A DNA stretch of 64,000 nt, taken from NCBI GenBank assembly GCA_017936685.1, contig JAGBFA010000010.1, positions 124,001 through 188,000 of the forward strand. The letters are read 5' to 3'. The notes under the pieces were generated by a model. It did no database searches. It was not told where the DNA came from and saw only the letters and a program-made list of their open reading frames with translations. This DNA comes from Alistipes sp. (GTDB taxonomy: Bacteria; Bacteroidota; Bacteroidia; Bacteroidales; Rikenellaceae). The first letter of the stretch is position 1; the number at the start of each line of letters is the position of its first letter. Shown piece by piece: positions 24,287 to 32,532 of the stretch. Position numbers and translations under genes: made by a program.

Positions 24287-26395
24287 ATGAATATTCTGCA
24301 AGAGATAAAGGAGAATCGCAGCATCGCGTTTTTCGCACGCATCTACGGCAAGCTGGCCGCACTCACACTCATCGTATGCGCACTGCTGCGCATAGTGCTT
24401 CTGTTCAATCCGCAAACAGTCGACACGAGCTTCTCGGCCATAGAGTGGATCGAGATATTCGGCATAGGAGCCATCAACGACCTGTGCATCATCACCATAG
24501 CCTATGTATTCATCTGGCTTTACATGACGCTTTGCACACAGGCCAAATACCGGCGGCCGTGGGGCTACGCGATATTCGCCCTGCTGATAGCCCTGTTCTG
24601 TTACACCACTTTCGCCGATAACATACTGCACGAGTACGGCAGCGTGGCACCGCTCATAGGTTCGCTGCTGACGGCACTCGTGGCCGTCATATTCGGCATC
24701 AAGCTCTTCTTCGAGCGTGCGCGGCGGCCGATGACCGTGTTCGGATTCGGGCTGCTGCTGTGCATATACGTGTGCGTCATTGTGTTCAACGTCATAAGCG
24801 AATATGTCTTCTGGGACGAATTCGGCGTGCGCTACAACTTCATCGCCGTCGACTACCTAATCTACACCAACGAGGTGATAGGCAACATCATGGAGTCGTA
24901 CCCGATAGTTCCGATGGTGGGCGGCATGCTCGTGGTGACGGCCGTTATCGCATGGGGCATGTTCCGCCGCGATTTCCGCCGCGTGGAGCTGTTCGAGGGT
25001 TGGAGATGGAAAGCCATCGTATCGCCCATATACATCGTGGCGGCATTGGCGGCCTTCGCGCTCGTCACGCTCAACACACGACTGCAACAGACCCCCAACG
25101 TCTACCTCAATGAGTTGCAGGCCAACGGCGTGTACAAGTTCTTCGATGCCTTCTTCAAGAACCGCATCGACTACAAGCAGTTCTACCCTACGCTCGACGA
25201 TAGGGAGGCATGCCAGATGATCTATGCCGAATACGGCTCGACGGGGGACAACCTGCGACACATAACCTCCGAGGGCGAAGAGCAGCGTCCCAACATAGTG
25301 CTCATCACACTGGAAAGCATGTCGGCATCGTTCATGGAGCGATACGGCAACGGCGAGCACCTGACACCGGCACTCGACTCGCTGTGCCGCCAGGCCATCG
25401 TCTTCGACAACATGTTCGCCACAGGCAACCGCACCGTGCGCGGCTTGGAGGCCGTCACGCTCTCGCTGCCGCCGTGTCCCGGACAGAGCATCATCAAACG
25501 CGAAGATCATGCCGACATGAACTCCACCGGCCGCATGCTCAAACAGCAGAAAGGATACTCGGTGACCTACTTCTACGGCGGCATGAGCTACTTCGACAAC
25601 ATGAAGGCGTTTTTCGGGTCGAACCACTACGACATCGTCGACAAGGAGAATTACTCGCCCGACGAGATCACCTTCGCCAACATCTGGGGCGTATGCGACC
25701 AGGACGCATATAATAAGGTATTGAAGACCCTGCGCGAGAAACATCGTGCCGGTGGGCAGCCCTTCTTCGCCCATGTGATGAGTGTCAGCAACCACCGCCC
25801 CTACACCTATCCCGACGGCTGCATATCGATCTCTCCCACGGAGAAGGTCAGAAGCGGCGGCGTGATGTACAGCGACTATGCTCTGGGCGAGTTCATCGAG
25901 AAGGCGAAACAGGAGGAGTGGTTCGACAACACCGTATTCGTCATCACGGCCGACCACTGCGCATCGAGTGCGGGCAAGATAGAGATTCCGCTCGAAAAGT
26001 ACCGCATACCGGCTCTGATCTACGCCCCGTCGCGCTTCGAGCCGCAAGTTGTGGAGAAAGTGACATCGCAGATCGACATCATGCCCACGCTGTTCGCGCT
26101 GCTCGACATGGAGTACGACTCGCACTTCTACGGCCGCGACATACTCGCCGAGGACTACCCCGAGCGCGCATTCATCGCCACATATCAGGATCTGGGTTAC
26201 TTGGAGGGCGACACTCTGACGATCATGTCGCCGCGCAACGCCAACTCGCGGCACGGTTTGACCGACGGCGTAAAGCAATACAGTGTCAGAAAAATCTCCG
26301 ACAGCGAGTACGACATGCAGCCCGTCGAGACCGTCGACGAAGAACTGGTACGTCGCGCCGCGGCATACTATCAGACCTCGTATCTCTGGAATTAA
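24287..26395 (+). CDS. LTA-synthase-family membrane sulfatase/phosphotransferase
   Basis: 702 residues from the ATG at 24287. About five N-terminal membrane helices (roughly residues 20-260) are followed by an extracytoplasmic alkaline-phosphatase/sulfatase-fold domain (about 320-690). Metal and nucleophile features: NIVLITLESMSASF, the probable Thr nucleophile in TGNRTVRGLEAV, and VFVITADHCASSAGK. The family includes LtaS and the OpgB/MdoB glycerophosphotransferases. In a diderm it more likely decorates a periplasmic or surface glycan or lipid with phosphoglycerol or a related group than makes lipoteichoic acid. It stands alone, followed by a REP-like locus. Confidence 0.85.
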   Translation: MNILQEIKENRSIAFFARIYGKLAALTLIVCALLRIVLLFNPQTVDTSFSAIEWIEIFGIGAINDLCIITIAYVFIWLYMTLCTQAKYRRPWGYAIFALLIALFCYTTFADNILHEYGSVAPLIGSLLTALVAVIFGIKLFFERARRPMTVFGFGLLLCIYVCVIVFNVISEYVFWDEFGVRYNFIAVDYLIYTNEVIGNIMESYPIVPMVGGMLVVTAVIAWGMFRRDFRRVELFEGWRWKAIVSPIYIVAALAAFALVTLNTRLQQTPNVYLNELQANGVYKFFDAFFKNRIDYKQFYPTLDDREACQMIYAEYGSTGDNLRHITSEGEEQRPNIVLITLESMSASFMERYGNGEHLTPALDSLCRQAIVFDNMFATGNRTVRGLEAVTLSLPPCPGQSIIKREDHADMNSTGRMLKQQKGYSVTYFYGGMSYFDNMKAFFGSNHYDIVDKENYSPDEITFANIWGVCDQDAYNKVLKTLREKHRAGGQPFFAHVMSVSNHRPYTYPDGCISISPTEKVRSGGVMYSDYALGEFIEKAKQEEWFDNTVFVITADHCASSAGKIEIPLEKYRIPALIYAPSRFEPQVVEKVTSQIDIMPTLFALLDMEYDSHFYGRDILAEDYPERAFIATYQDLGYLEGDTLTIMSPRNANSRHGLTDGVKQYSVRKISDSEYDMQPVETVDEELVRRAAAYYQTSYLWN

Positions 26396-26436
26396 CCGCC
26401 CGACAGAGAGTCGTCGGCACTGTCTTAGATTCCGGT

Positions 26437-26568
26437 GGCGAGGCGAGACTCCCACGGACGGGCATGCGCCAGCCCGCGGAGTGACATGATGGTGGAATAT
26501 ATACAAAATGATATGCCCGCCGTCCTGTCATTCTGAGGAGCGTGCTTGCTCGCGACGCGAGAATCTCT
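26437..26568. repeat. REP/BIME-like hairpin pair, locus R4 (inverted relative to others)
   Basis: Here the pair reads in the opposite direction. The left-hand hairpin is on the minus strand at about 26437-26486, with apical GGGC/GCCC. The right-hand hairpin is on the minus strand at about 26524-26568 (GTCATTCTGAGGAGCG...GCGAGAAT). The spacer 26396-26639 holds nothing else I can identify. Confidence 0.65.
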
Positions 26569-26639
26569 CTTCACCTTTTCTCCTCCATTGGAATTTAGGA
26601 CAGAACCAAAGTCTCTGTCATAACGGCCGAGGCGGCGTG

Positions 26640-27482
26640 TCATAGATCGGACGCGTCGTTTGCCGGATCGCCTACGCGCTCAGTGTGGACGAATGTACCC
26701 TCGGGCAGATCGAGTGAGGGTCGCTCGGCGAAGAGTCCGAACAGAGCCGATCCCGATCCCGACATCGACGCGTAGGCGGCACCGCCCTGCACAAGCCGCC
26801 GTTTCAGATCGGCTATGCGAGGGTGGGCGGCGAAGATATGCGCCTCAAAATCGTTGACCACAGCCCCCTGCCACTGCTCCACGGGCAGTTGCAGATCGCG
26901 GCAGAGATCGCGCTCGGGCACGCGCGGCACCACACCCGAATAGGCCTCGCGCGTCGATACGCCCTCGTCGGGCTTGACAACGGCGAGCCACCACCCGTCG
27001 AGCGACAGATCGACCGGAGTCATTATCTCGCCGCGGCCGGTGCAGTATTGCGGCGTGTTGCGCACGAAGAAAGCCGTGTCGCTGCCCAATTCGGCCGCAG
27101 CACAGATCAGCTCCTTCTCGCCGAGCGAGAGTCCGAACAGCCGGTCGACGGCCATTATGACAGCCGTGGCATCGGCCGAGCCGCCGCCCAGACCGGCCCC
27201 GAACGGCACGCGCTTGTCGAGCGATATTCTCACTCCGTCGATGCCATAACGCCTGCGCATCAGGCAGAACGCCTTGACACACAGGTTATCCTCGGCCGCG
27301 CAGTCGATGGCAAGACCACTGCCCTCGAACTCCACACCCGTCGATCCGGTGCGCTCCACATCTACCCGATCGTACAGACCTCTGACGGGAAACATCACGG
27401 TCTGCAACTCGTGATAGCCGTCGTCGCGACGACGCACCACCCGCAAACCCATATTGATTTTGCAATTAGCCGAAATACGCAT
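26640..27482 (-). CDS. ispE: 4-diphosphocytidyl-2-C-methyl-D-erythritol kinase
   Basis: 280 residues from the ATG at 27482, which lies below a -7 box at 27514-27507; an in-frame upstream ATG at 27509 overlaps that box. GHMP kinase: N-terminal ANCKINMGLRVVRRRDDGYH, ATP-binding PFGAGLGGGSADATAV and C-terminal MSGSGSALFGLF. It phosphorylates CDP-methylerythritol in the MEP isoprenoid pathway. With PdxB, this fits an organism using the DXP/MEP route. Monocistronic on the minus strand. Confidence 0.95.
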   Translation of the reverse strand: MRISANCKINMGLRVVRRRDDGYHELQTVMFPVRGLYDRVDVERTGSTGVEFEGSGLAIDCAAEDNLCVKAFCLMRRRYGIDGVRISLDKRVPFGAGLGGGSADATAVIMAVDRLFGLSLGEKELICAAAELGSDTAFFVRNTPQYCTGRGEIMTPVDLSLDGWWLAVVKPDEGVSTREAYSGVVPRVPERDLCRDLQLPVEQWQGAVVNDFEAHIFAAHPRIADLKRRLVQGGAAYASMSGSGSALFGLFAERPSLDLPEGTFVHTERVGDPANDASDL

Positions 27483-27506
27483 AACACGATCTTTTGTGTG
27501 CAAACG

Positions 27507-27514
27507 CAAAGGTA
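27507..27514 (-). promoter_or_regulatory. -7 box of ispE
   Basis: Minus strand reads TACCTTTG, 25 nt upstream of the chosen start. No clear -33 element. Confidence 0.4.
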
Positions 27515-27559
27515 GCGAAAATTTCGAGCACGGGAGTGCGAAATACCGATTGTTTTTCG

Positions 27560-27567
27560 TAACTTTG
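27560..27567 (+). promoter_or_regulatory. -7 box of the scaffold/GGGtGRT operon
   Basis: TAACTTTG, 65 nt before the first start codon; no clear -33. Confidence 0.45.
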
Positions 27568-27631
27568 TGACGGCTTACGGAAAATATATGACAATGTTTT
27601 CACATACAATAAATTAAAACTTTTACAAACT

Positions 27632-28324
27632 ATGATTTACTCACACGAAGTGCAACAGATGTGTTGCGTGAAGAAGGGAGCTAACCACCAGTCGGCTCCG
27701 ATTCCGGAGGAGGGCAAATGGGTACGCGCCAAGGAGATCAAGGACATCTCTGGTCTTACTCACGGTATCGGCTGGTGCGCACCGCAGCAGGGCGCATGCA
27801 AGCTGACGCTCAACGTCAAGAACGGTATCATCGAGGAGGCTCTGGTGGAGACCATCGGCTGCTCGGGCATGACTCACTCGGCCGCCATGGCATCGGAGAT
27901 CCTGCCGGGCAAGACCATCCTGGAGGCACTCAACACCGACCTCGTTTGCGACGCCATCAACACCGCCATGCGCGAGCTGTTCAAGCAGATCGTTTACGGT
28001 CGCACCCAGTCGGCTTTCTCGGAGGGCGGTCTGGTGATCGGTGCTTCGCTCGAAGATCTGGGCAAGGGTCTGCGTTCGCAGGTAGGTACGATGTTCGGCA
28101 CCAACGCCAAGGGTACGCGTTATTTGGAGATGGCCGAGGGCTACTGCACCCGCATGGCACTCGACAAGGACAATCAGGTCATCGGCTACGAGTTCGTACA
28201 CCTGGGCAAGATGATGGAGTTCATCAAGAAGGGCATCGAGCCGGCAGAGGCTTTGGAGAAGGCAAAGGGCACTTACGGTCGTTTCAAGGAGGCCGTCAAA
28301 TATATCGATCCGCGTCAGGAGTAG
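27632..28324 (+). CDS. Conserved iron-sulfur-scaffold-like protein paired with GGGtGRT
   Basis: 230 residues. Cysteines occur in MCCVKKG, IGWCAPQQGACKL and ETIGCSGMTHSAAMASEILPGKT. The last of these resembles the cysteine and loop of the IscU/NifU scaffold fold (GCGaAIASSS-type), and databases usually name the family an iron-sulfur cluster assembly scaffold-like protein. Its real function is unknown to me. It is followed 27 nt later by the GGGtGRT gene; the two form a conserved pair in many anaerobes. Codon use is that of a well-expressed gene (many GGT, CGT and AAG codons compared with its neighbours). Confidence 0.75.
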   Translation: MIYSHEVQQMCCVKKGANHQSAPIPEEGKWVRAKEIKDISGLTHGIGWCAPQQGACKLTLNVKNGIIEEALVETIGCSGMTHSAAMASEILPGKTILEALNTDLVCDAINTAMRELFKQIVYGRTQSAFSEGGLVIGASLEDLGKGLRSQVGTMFGTNAKGTRYLEMAEGYCTRMALDKDNQVIGYEFVHLGKMMEFIKKGIEPAEALEKAKGTYGRFKEAVKYIDPRQE

Positions 28325-28351
28325 TTATTAACCTTAAACACAACAAAGATT

Positions 28352-29353
28352 ATGGCAAGTTTATTTGAAAGCTACGAGCGCAGAATCGACAACATCAACG
28401 CTGTGCTTGCACAATACGGCATAAAGAGCATCGAGGAGGCCAAGGCCATCTGCGACCAGAAGGGCATCGATCCCTACAAGATGTGCGAGGAGACTCAGCC
28501 CATCTGCTTCGAGAACGCTAAATGGGCCTACGTGGTAGGTGCCGCCATCGCCATCAAGAAGGGCTGCAAGACGGCTGCCGACGCTGCCGAGGCCATCGGC
28601 GAGGGTTTGCAGGCATTCTGCATCGCCGGATCGGTTGCCGACGACCGCAAGGTAGGTATCGGCCACGGTAATCTGGCCGCACGTCTGCTGCGCGAGGACA
28701 CCCAGTGCTTCGCATTCCTCGCAGGCCACGAGTCGTTCGCTGCCGCCGAGGGTGCAATCAAGATCGCCGAGATGGCAAACCGCGTTCGCAAGAACCCGCT
28801 GCGCGTGATCCTCAACGGTTTGGGCAAGGACGCCGCACAGATCATCTCGCGCATCAACGGCTTCACCTATGTCCGCACCGAGTTCGACTACTACTCGGGC
28901 GAGGTGAAGGAGATAGAGGCTATCCCCTACTCTGACGGTCTGCGTTCGAAGGTTCGCTGCTACGGTGCCGACGACGTTCGCGAGGGCGTTGCCATCATGT
29001 GGAAGGAGGACGTCGACGTATCTATCACCGGTAACTCGACCAACCCCACACGTTTCCAGCACCCCGTTGCAGGTACCTACAAGAAGGAGCGCGTACTGGC
29101 AGGCAAAAAGTATTTCTCGGTTGCTTCGGGCGGCGGTACCGGCCGTACGCTCCACCCCGATAACATGGCAGCAGGTCCCGCCTCTTACGGTATGACCGAC
29201 ACCATGGGCCGTATGCACTCGGACGCTCAGTTCGCAGGTTCGTCATCGGTTCCGGCACACGTCGAGATGATGGGCTTCCTGGGCATGGGCAACAACCCGA
29301 TGGTAGGTGCTACGGTGGCTGTGGCCGTTGCCGTCGAGCAGGCTATGAAATAG
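28352..29353 (+). CDS. GGGtGRT family protein
   Basis: 333 residues. Named for the motif GGGTGRT, here in SVASGGGTGRTLHPDNMAAG (about residues 251-270). Other conserved stretches are NGLGKDAAQIISRINGFTYV and SITGNSTNPTRFQHPVAGTYKKE. No catalytic fold is evident and no signal peptide or membrane segment is seen, so it is cytoplasmic. It is the second gene of the pair with the scaffold-like protein and is followed by a strong terminator. Codon use suggests high expression. Function is unknown. Confidence 0.85.
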   Translation: MASLFESYERRIDNINAVLAQYGIKSIEEAKAICDQKGIDPYKMCEETQPICFENAKWAYVVGAAIAIKKGCKTAADAAEAIGEGLQAFCIAGSVADDRKVGIGHGNLAARLLREDTQCFAFLAGHESFAAAEGAIKIAEMANRVRKNPLRVILNGLGKDAAQIISRINGFTYVRTEFDYYSGEVKEIEAIPYSDGLRSKVRCYGADDVREGVAIMWKEDVDVSITGNSTNPTRFQHPVAGTYKKERVLAGKKYFSVASGGGTGRTLHPDNMAAGPASYGMTDTMGRMHSDAQFAGSSSVPAHVEMMGFLGMGNNPMVGATVAVAVAVEQAMK

Positions 29354-29380
29354 TCCTACCCACAAGACAACTCTACCACG

Positions 29381-29407
29381 ACGGGACTTGCACGATGCAA
29401 GTCCCGT
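29381..29407 (+). terminator. Terminator of the scaffold/GGGtGRT operon
   Basis: Perfect 12-bp stem ACGGGACTTGCA/TGCAAGTCCCGT, loop CGA, followed by CTTCATTT, 28 nt after the stop codon. Confidence 0.85.
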
Positions 29408-29412
29408 CTTCA

Positions 29413-29600
29413 TTTACCCCACACTACCCAACCGCGCCCAGTCGTCCCCGCCTCGCCCTAATCGCTCTCCCCGGTAGTTCTCTCCCCAGCCGTTCTCCCC
29501 GGTCACTTTCACCTGTCGTTACCCTCTGTGTCGTTCTCCCTTGCCGTTCCTCACCTGCGCCCCACCTCGCACATTGCTCCGCCGAATTTCCGCCGTTCCT
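29413..29600. other. Strand-asymmetric pyrimidine-rich spacer
   Basis: Part of the 500-bp gene-free stretch 29354-29853. The plus strand is rich in C and T. On the minus strand a loose purine-rich motif of the GGGGAGAACGGC or GGGAGAACGAC type recurs about every 12-20 nt. No open frame or known RNA is evident. The remainder to 29853 is AT-rich and holds the TIR gene promoter. Confidence 0.5.
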
Positions 29601-29655
29601 CCGGCATTAAGAGAATATAACACAAACAGAATTTATATAAAGGCGTAAGCCATCA

Positions 29656-29687
29656 TTTGTTTATGCGGCCGACTTTTCATATATTTG
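29656..29687 (+). promoter_or_regulatory. Promoter of the TIR gene
   Basis: TTTG (29656-29659), 20-nt spacer, TATATTTG (29680-29687). The 5' leader would be about 160 nt, AT-rich and without a recognised structure. Confidence 0.6.
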
Positions 29688-29853
29688 CATACGAATATTT
29701 GCATGACCGAATACGCACAAAATCAATAGCAATATAAAACAGCAAAAACATCTTGTATTCGCAACAAATTTCAATCAAGATTAAAAGACGGTTATAAATT
29801 ACAAATATTCAACCAATAAAATTATCGAACTTTATTAAAAAATATAATTTGTT

Positions 29854-30909
29854 ATGGCCAAGATATTTATAAGTCATTCTTCGAAAGACAAAGAAGTTGT
29901 CGATCTATTCAAAAATATAATCCTTAATGCTGGACTTGGTATTTCAGACAATGATATTGCATACACCTCCGCTCCGGAAACCGGTGTGCCTACTGGGGGC
30001 AATATACCACAATATATTAAAGATAACATTGCCGACAGCGATTTTGTATTTTTTATGATCTCGGACAATTATCGCCAGAGTGAAGTTTGCCTAAATGAAA
30101 TGGGCGCAGCGTGGGCTTTGGATAAAAATATCAAGCCTTTGCTCTTGCATAATGTATCGTTCGAATCTGTAGGCTGGCTATATAGAATGAATCTATGTGC
30201 AAAAATAGATGATGCGGACAGATTAGATGAACTACGGGACGAATTTTTGGATAAATATGATTCTCGCACCAAAACAGCAGTATGGAACAGGCAAAAAGCT
30301 GAGTTTATTACCCAAATAGCAACTTTAACTCCAAATAACACTGCGCTTATTAGCATAGATAAGCAGCCAGAAGATACAGAAGAATTGGGTTTATTGGATT
30401 ATCGAGAGGCTTTTGATAATCACTTGAATTTATTTTTAGAAATAGTATTCGTATTAAATAATGAAATGAATCAACTAAATGATAAAACAACAACCCGAGT
30501 AAAACAGTTATCATCATTAAATCCTCAGGTTCCCAACCCATCGCAAGCCAGAGGAATAATGATGCAGTCTGCACAAGATATGAATCAAATGTCAGACGCA
30601 ATCAATAGCAACGCACCTAAATTATCGGAATATTTCAAAATAGCCATTGAGAATGCTATTCACATGCAAGAATGTATTGATATTGAGCAAAACACAAAAG
30701 AAGAAAACAGGAAAGCGTTAAACGATTTGATCCAATCCATGATCTCAGCCAAAGACACTACAAGTCAAGGCAAAGATGCATTATTAGGTATCCCAGATAT
30801 GGAAAAGTCCCAAATTGCAGCAAAGAAGAGACTTGCGAAAGGCTATTCGACCTTAATAGCTGTCTACGATGAATGTATAACAAAAGCGACCGAACTTCTA
30901 AAAGCATGA
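29854..30909 (+). CDS. TIR-domain protein, putative NAD-degrading defence effector
   Basis: 351 residues. The N-terminal TIR_2-type domain (about 1-155) starts KIFISHSSKDKEVVDLFK and carries the helix with SEVCLNEMGAAWALD, where Glu82 is the candidate catalytic glutamate of NAD-cleaving TIRs. Residues ~175-351 are helical (ALNNEMNQLNDKTTTRVKQL and a repeated-helix pattern), with no recognised second domain; this part may sense or oligomerise. Base composition is far AT-richer than the flanking genes, a sign of transfer. It is directly followed by a truncated DNA methyltransferase, suggesting a decayed defence island. No partner sensor gene is present. Confidence 0.82.
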   Translation: MAKIFISHSSKDKEVVDLFKNIILNAGLGISDNDIAYTSAPETGVPTGGNIPQYIKDNIADSDFVFFMISDNYRQSEVCLNEMGAAWALDKNIKPLLLHNVSFESVGWLYRMNLCAKIDDADRLDELRDEFLDKYDSRTKTAVWNRQKAEFITQIATLTPNNTALISIDKQPEDTEELGLLDYREAFDNHLNLFLEIVFVLNNEMNQLNDKTTTRVKQLSSLNPQVPNPSQARGIMMQSAQDMNQMSDAINSNAPKLSEYFKIAIENAIHMQECIDIEQNTKEENRKALNDLIQSMISAKDTTSQGKDALLGIPDMEKSQIAAKKRLAKGYSTLIAVYDECITKATELLKA

Positions 30910-30913
30910 CGTT

Positions 30914-31045
30914 ATGTCTACACCGACTTGGATAGGAAAAGATAAGGTTGTCAATCATCATCACAATGTGCCGTATCGGGTGCTGGGATACAAGTCGGAT
31001 TTCGAGCCAAGGATAATAGAAATATACACCAAATCACAAACATGA
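30914..31045 (+). pseudogene. N-terminal fragment of a DNA adenine methyltransferase
   Basis: A 43-codon frame starting 4 nt after the TIR stop. It begins MSTPTWIGKDKVVNHHHNVP and continues YRVLGYKSDF. The WIGKDKVVNHH..VPYRVL stretch matches the first residues of type III-like Mod or stand-alone adenine methyltransferases. After about 24 residues the match is lost and the frame stops at 31045; nothing of the catalytic DPPY or FxGxG region remains. I read it as the relic of a restriction-modification gene cut by deletion. A short real peptide cannot be excluded. Confidence 0.6.
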
Positions 31046-31063
31046 GATTTTTGGCAATCGGAC

Positions 31064-31095
31064 ATTGCAATTCTTCCGAAATAGCCTTATCTTTA
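31064..31095 (+). promoter_or_regulatory. Promoter of the alpha-fucosidase gene
   Basis: ATTG (31064-31067), 20-nt spacer, TATCTTTA (31088-31095), 20 nt before the start codon. Confidence 0.6.
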
Positions 31096-31114
31096 TAGGA
31101 AAATTGGAAATATT

Positions 31115-32416
31115 ATGAAGAGAGTGCTATTTTCGATAGTAGCGATAGCGATGGCCGTACAGGGATTTGCCCAGACGGGATATGTGCCGACAAAAGAGAA
31201 TATCGCGGCGCGCGAGGAGTTTCGCGACGCGAAGTTCGGCATATTCATTCATTGGGGATTGTATTCGATGCTCGCCTCGGGCGAGTGGACAATGACCAAT
31301 CGCGACATCGATTACAGGGAGTATGCCAAGCTGGCCGACGCCTTCTATCCCCACCGGTTCGACGCCTCGCAGTGGGTCGAGGCGTTCAAGGCGGCCGGTG
31401 CCGGATACGTATGTTTCACCTCGCGCCACCACGAGGGATTCTCGATGTGGGATTCCGACTGCACCGACTACGACATAGTAGATGCCACGCCTTTCGGCCG
31501 CGACGTGGTGGGAGAGTTGGCCGAGGCGTGTCACCGCGAGGGGCTGCGGCTGCATCTCTACTACTCGCACATAGACTGGTATCGCCCCGACTGTCCGCGC
31601 GGCCGCACGGGATTGGGCACAGGACGGCCTACACCCGAGGGCGACTGGCCGGCTTACTACGCATTCATGAATGCGCAGCTCACCGAGTTGCTGACACGAT
31701 ACGGCAAGATAGGTGCCATCTGGTTCGACGGCGTGTGGGATCAGGACGGCAACCCCAGCTTCGACTGGCAGCTGAGCGAGCAATACGAGTTGATACACCG
31801 TCTGCAACCGGCATGTCTGATAGGCAACAATCACCACATGAAGCCCTTTGATGGCGAGGACATACAGATCTTCGAGCGAGACTTGCCCGGCGAGAATACC
31901 GCCGGACTGTCGGGACAGCAGATCGTATCGCTGCCGCTCGAAACGTGCCAGACGATGAACGGCATGTGGGGCTACAAGAACACCGACCTCGACTACAAGT
32001 CGTCGCGCACGCTGATCCGCTATTTAGTGTCGGCCGCCGGCCGCAATGCCAATCTGCTGCTCAACATCGGGCCGCAGCCCGACGGCGCACTGCCCGACAA
32101 GGCGTTGGAGCGTCTGCGCGAGATGGGCGAGTGGCTGTCGCGCTACGGCGAGACGATCTACGGCACACGCGGCGGCATCGTCTCACCGCGCCCGTGGGGC
32201 GTAACGACGCAAAAGGGCGACAAGCTCTATGTGCATATCCTATCGCTCGACGACGATGCGCTCTATCTGCCGTTAGGCGAGCGCAAGGTGAAGGCGGCGC
32301 GTCTGTTCGACGACGGAAAGGCCGTATCGTTCCATCGCGAGCGCGGCGGCGTATTGCTGCGCGTGGGCAAGGTGCCCGACGTGACGGATTACATCGTCGA
32401 GCTGACGCTCGAATAG
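31115..32416 (+). CDS. GH29 alpha-L-fucosidase
   Basis: 433 residues with a signal peptide (about 1-19, cut after GFAQ), so periplasmic or surface-exposed. The GH29 catalytic domain runs KFGIFIHWGLYSMLASGEW, then FTSRHHEGFSMWDS, the nucleophile region AIWFDGVWDQ with Asp205, and SAAGRNANLLLNIGPQPDG. It removes terminal fucose from host or dietary glycans. It is monocistronic here and not inside a susCD locus. The linkage preferred cannot be told from the sequence. Confidence 0.93.
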   Translation: MKRVLFSIVAIAMAVQGFAQTGYVPTKENIAAREEFRDAKFGIFIHWGLYSMLASGEWTMTNRDIDYREYAKLADAFYPHRFDASQWVEAFKAAGAGYVCFTSRHHEGFSMWDSDCTDYDIVDATPFGRDVVGELAEACHREGLRLHLYYSHIDWYRPDCPRGRTGLGTGRPTPEGDWPAYYAFMNAQLTELLTRYGKIGAIWFDGVWDQDGNPSFDWQLSEQYELIHRLQPACLIGNNHHMKPFDGEDIQIFERDLPGENTAGLSGQQIVSLPLETCQTMNGMWGYKNTDLDYKSSRTLIRYLVSAAGRNANLLLNIGPQPDGALPDKALERLREMGEWLSRYGETIYGTRGGIVSPRPWGVTTQKGDKLYVHILSLDDDALYLPLGERKVKAARLFDDGKAVSFHRERGGVLLRVGKVPDVTDYIVELTLE

Positions 32417-32467
32417 TGGATCGGAGATCGGAAATATCGTCGGCGCAGCGGAAAGTTGTGCCGGCGA

Positions 32468-32499
32468 TTTGCGTATGTGGATCATAAACACTAACTTTG
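32468..32499 (+). promoter_or_regulatory. Promoter of the NhaC-family gene
   Basis: TTTG (32468-32471), 20-nt spacer, TAACTTTG (32492-32499), 34 nt before the start codon. Confidence 0.75.
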
Positions 32500-32532
32500 T
32501 GCCTTGAATTAGGTTAGTCAAAGTTTTCAAAC

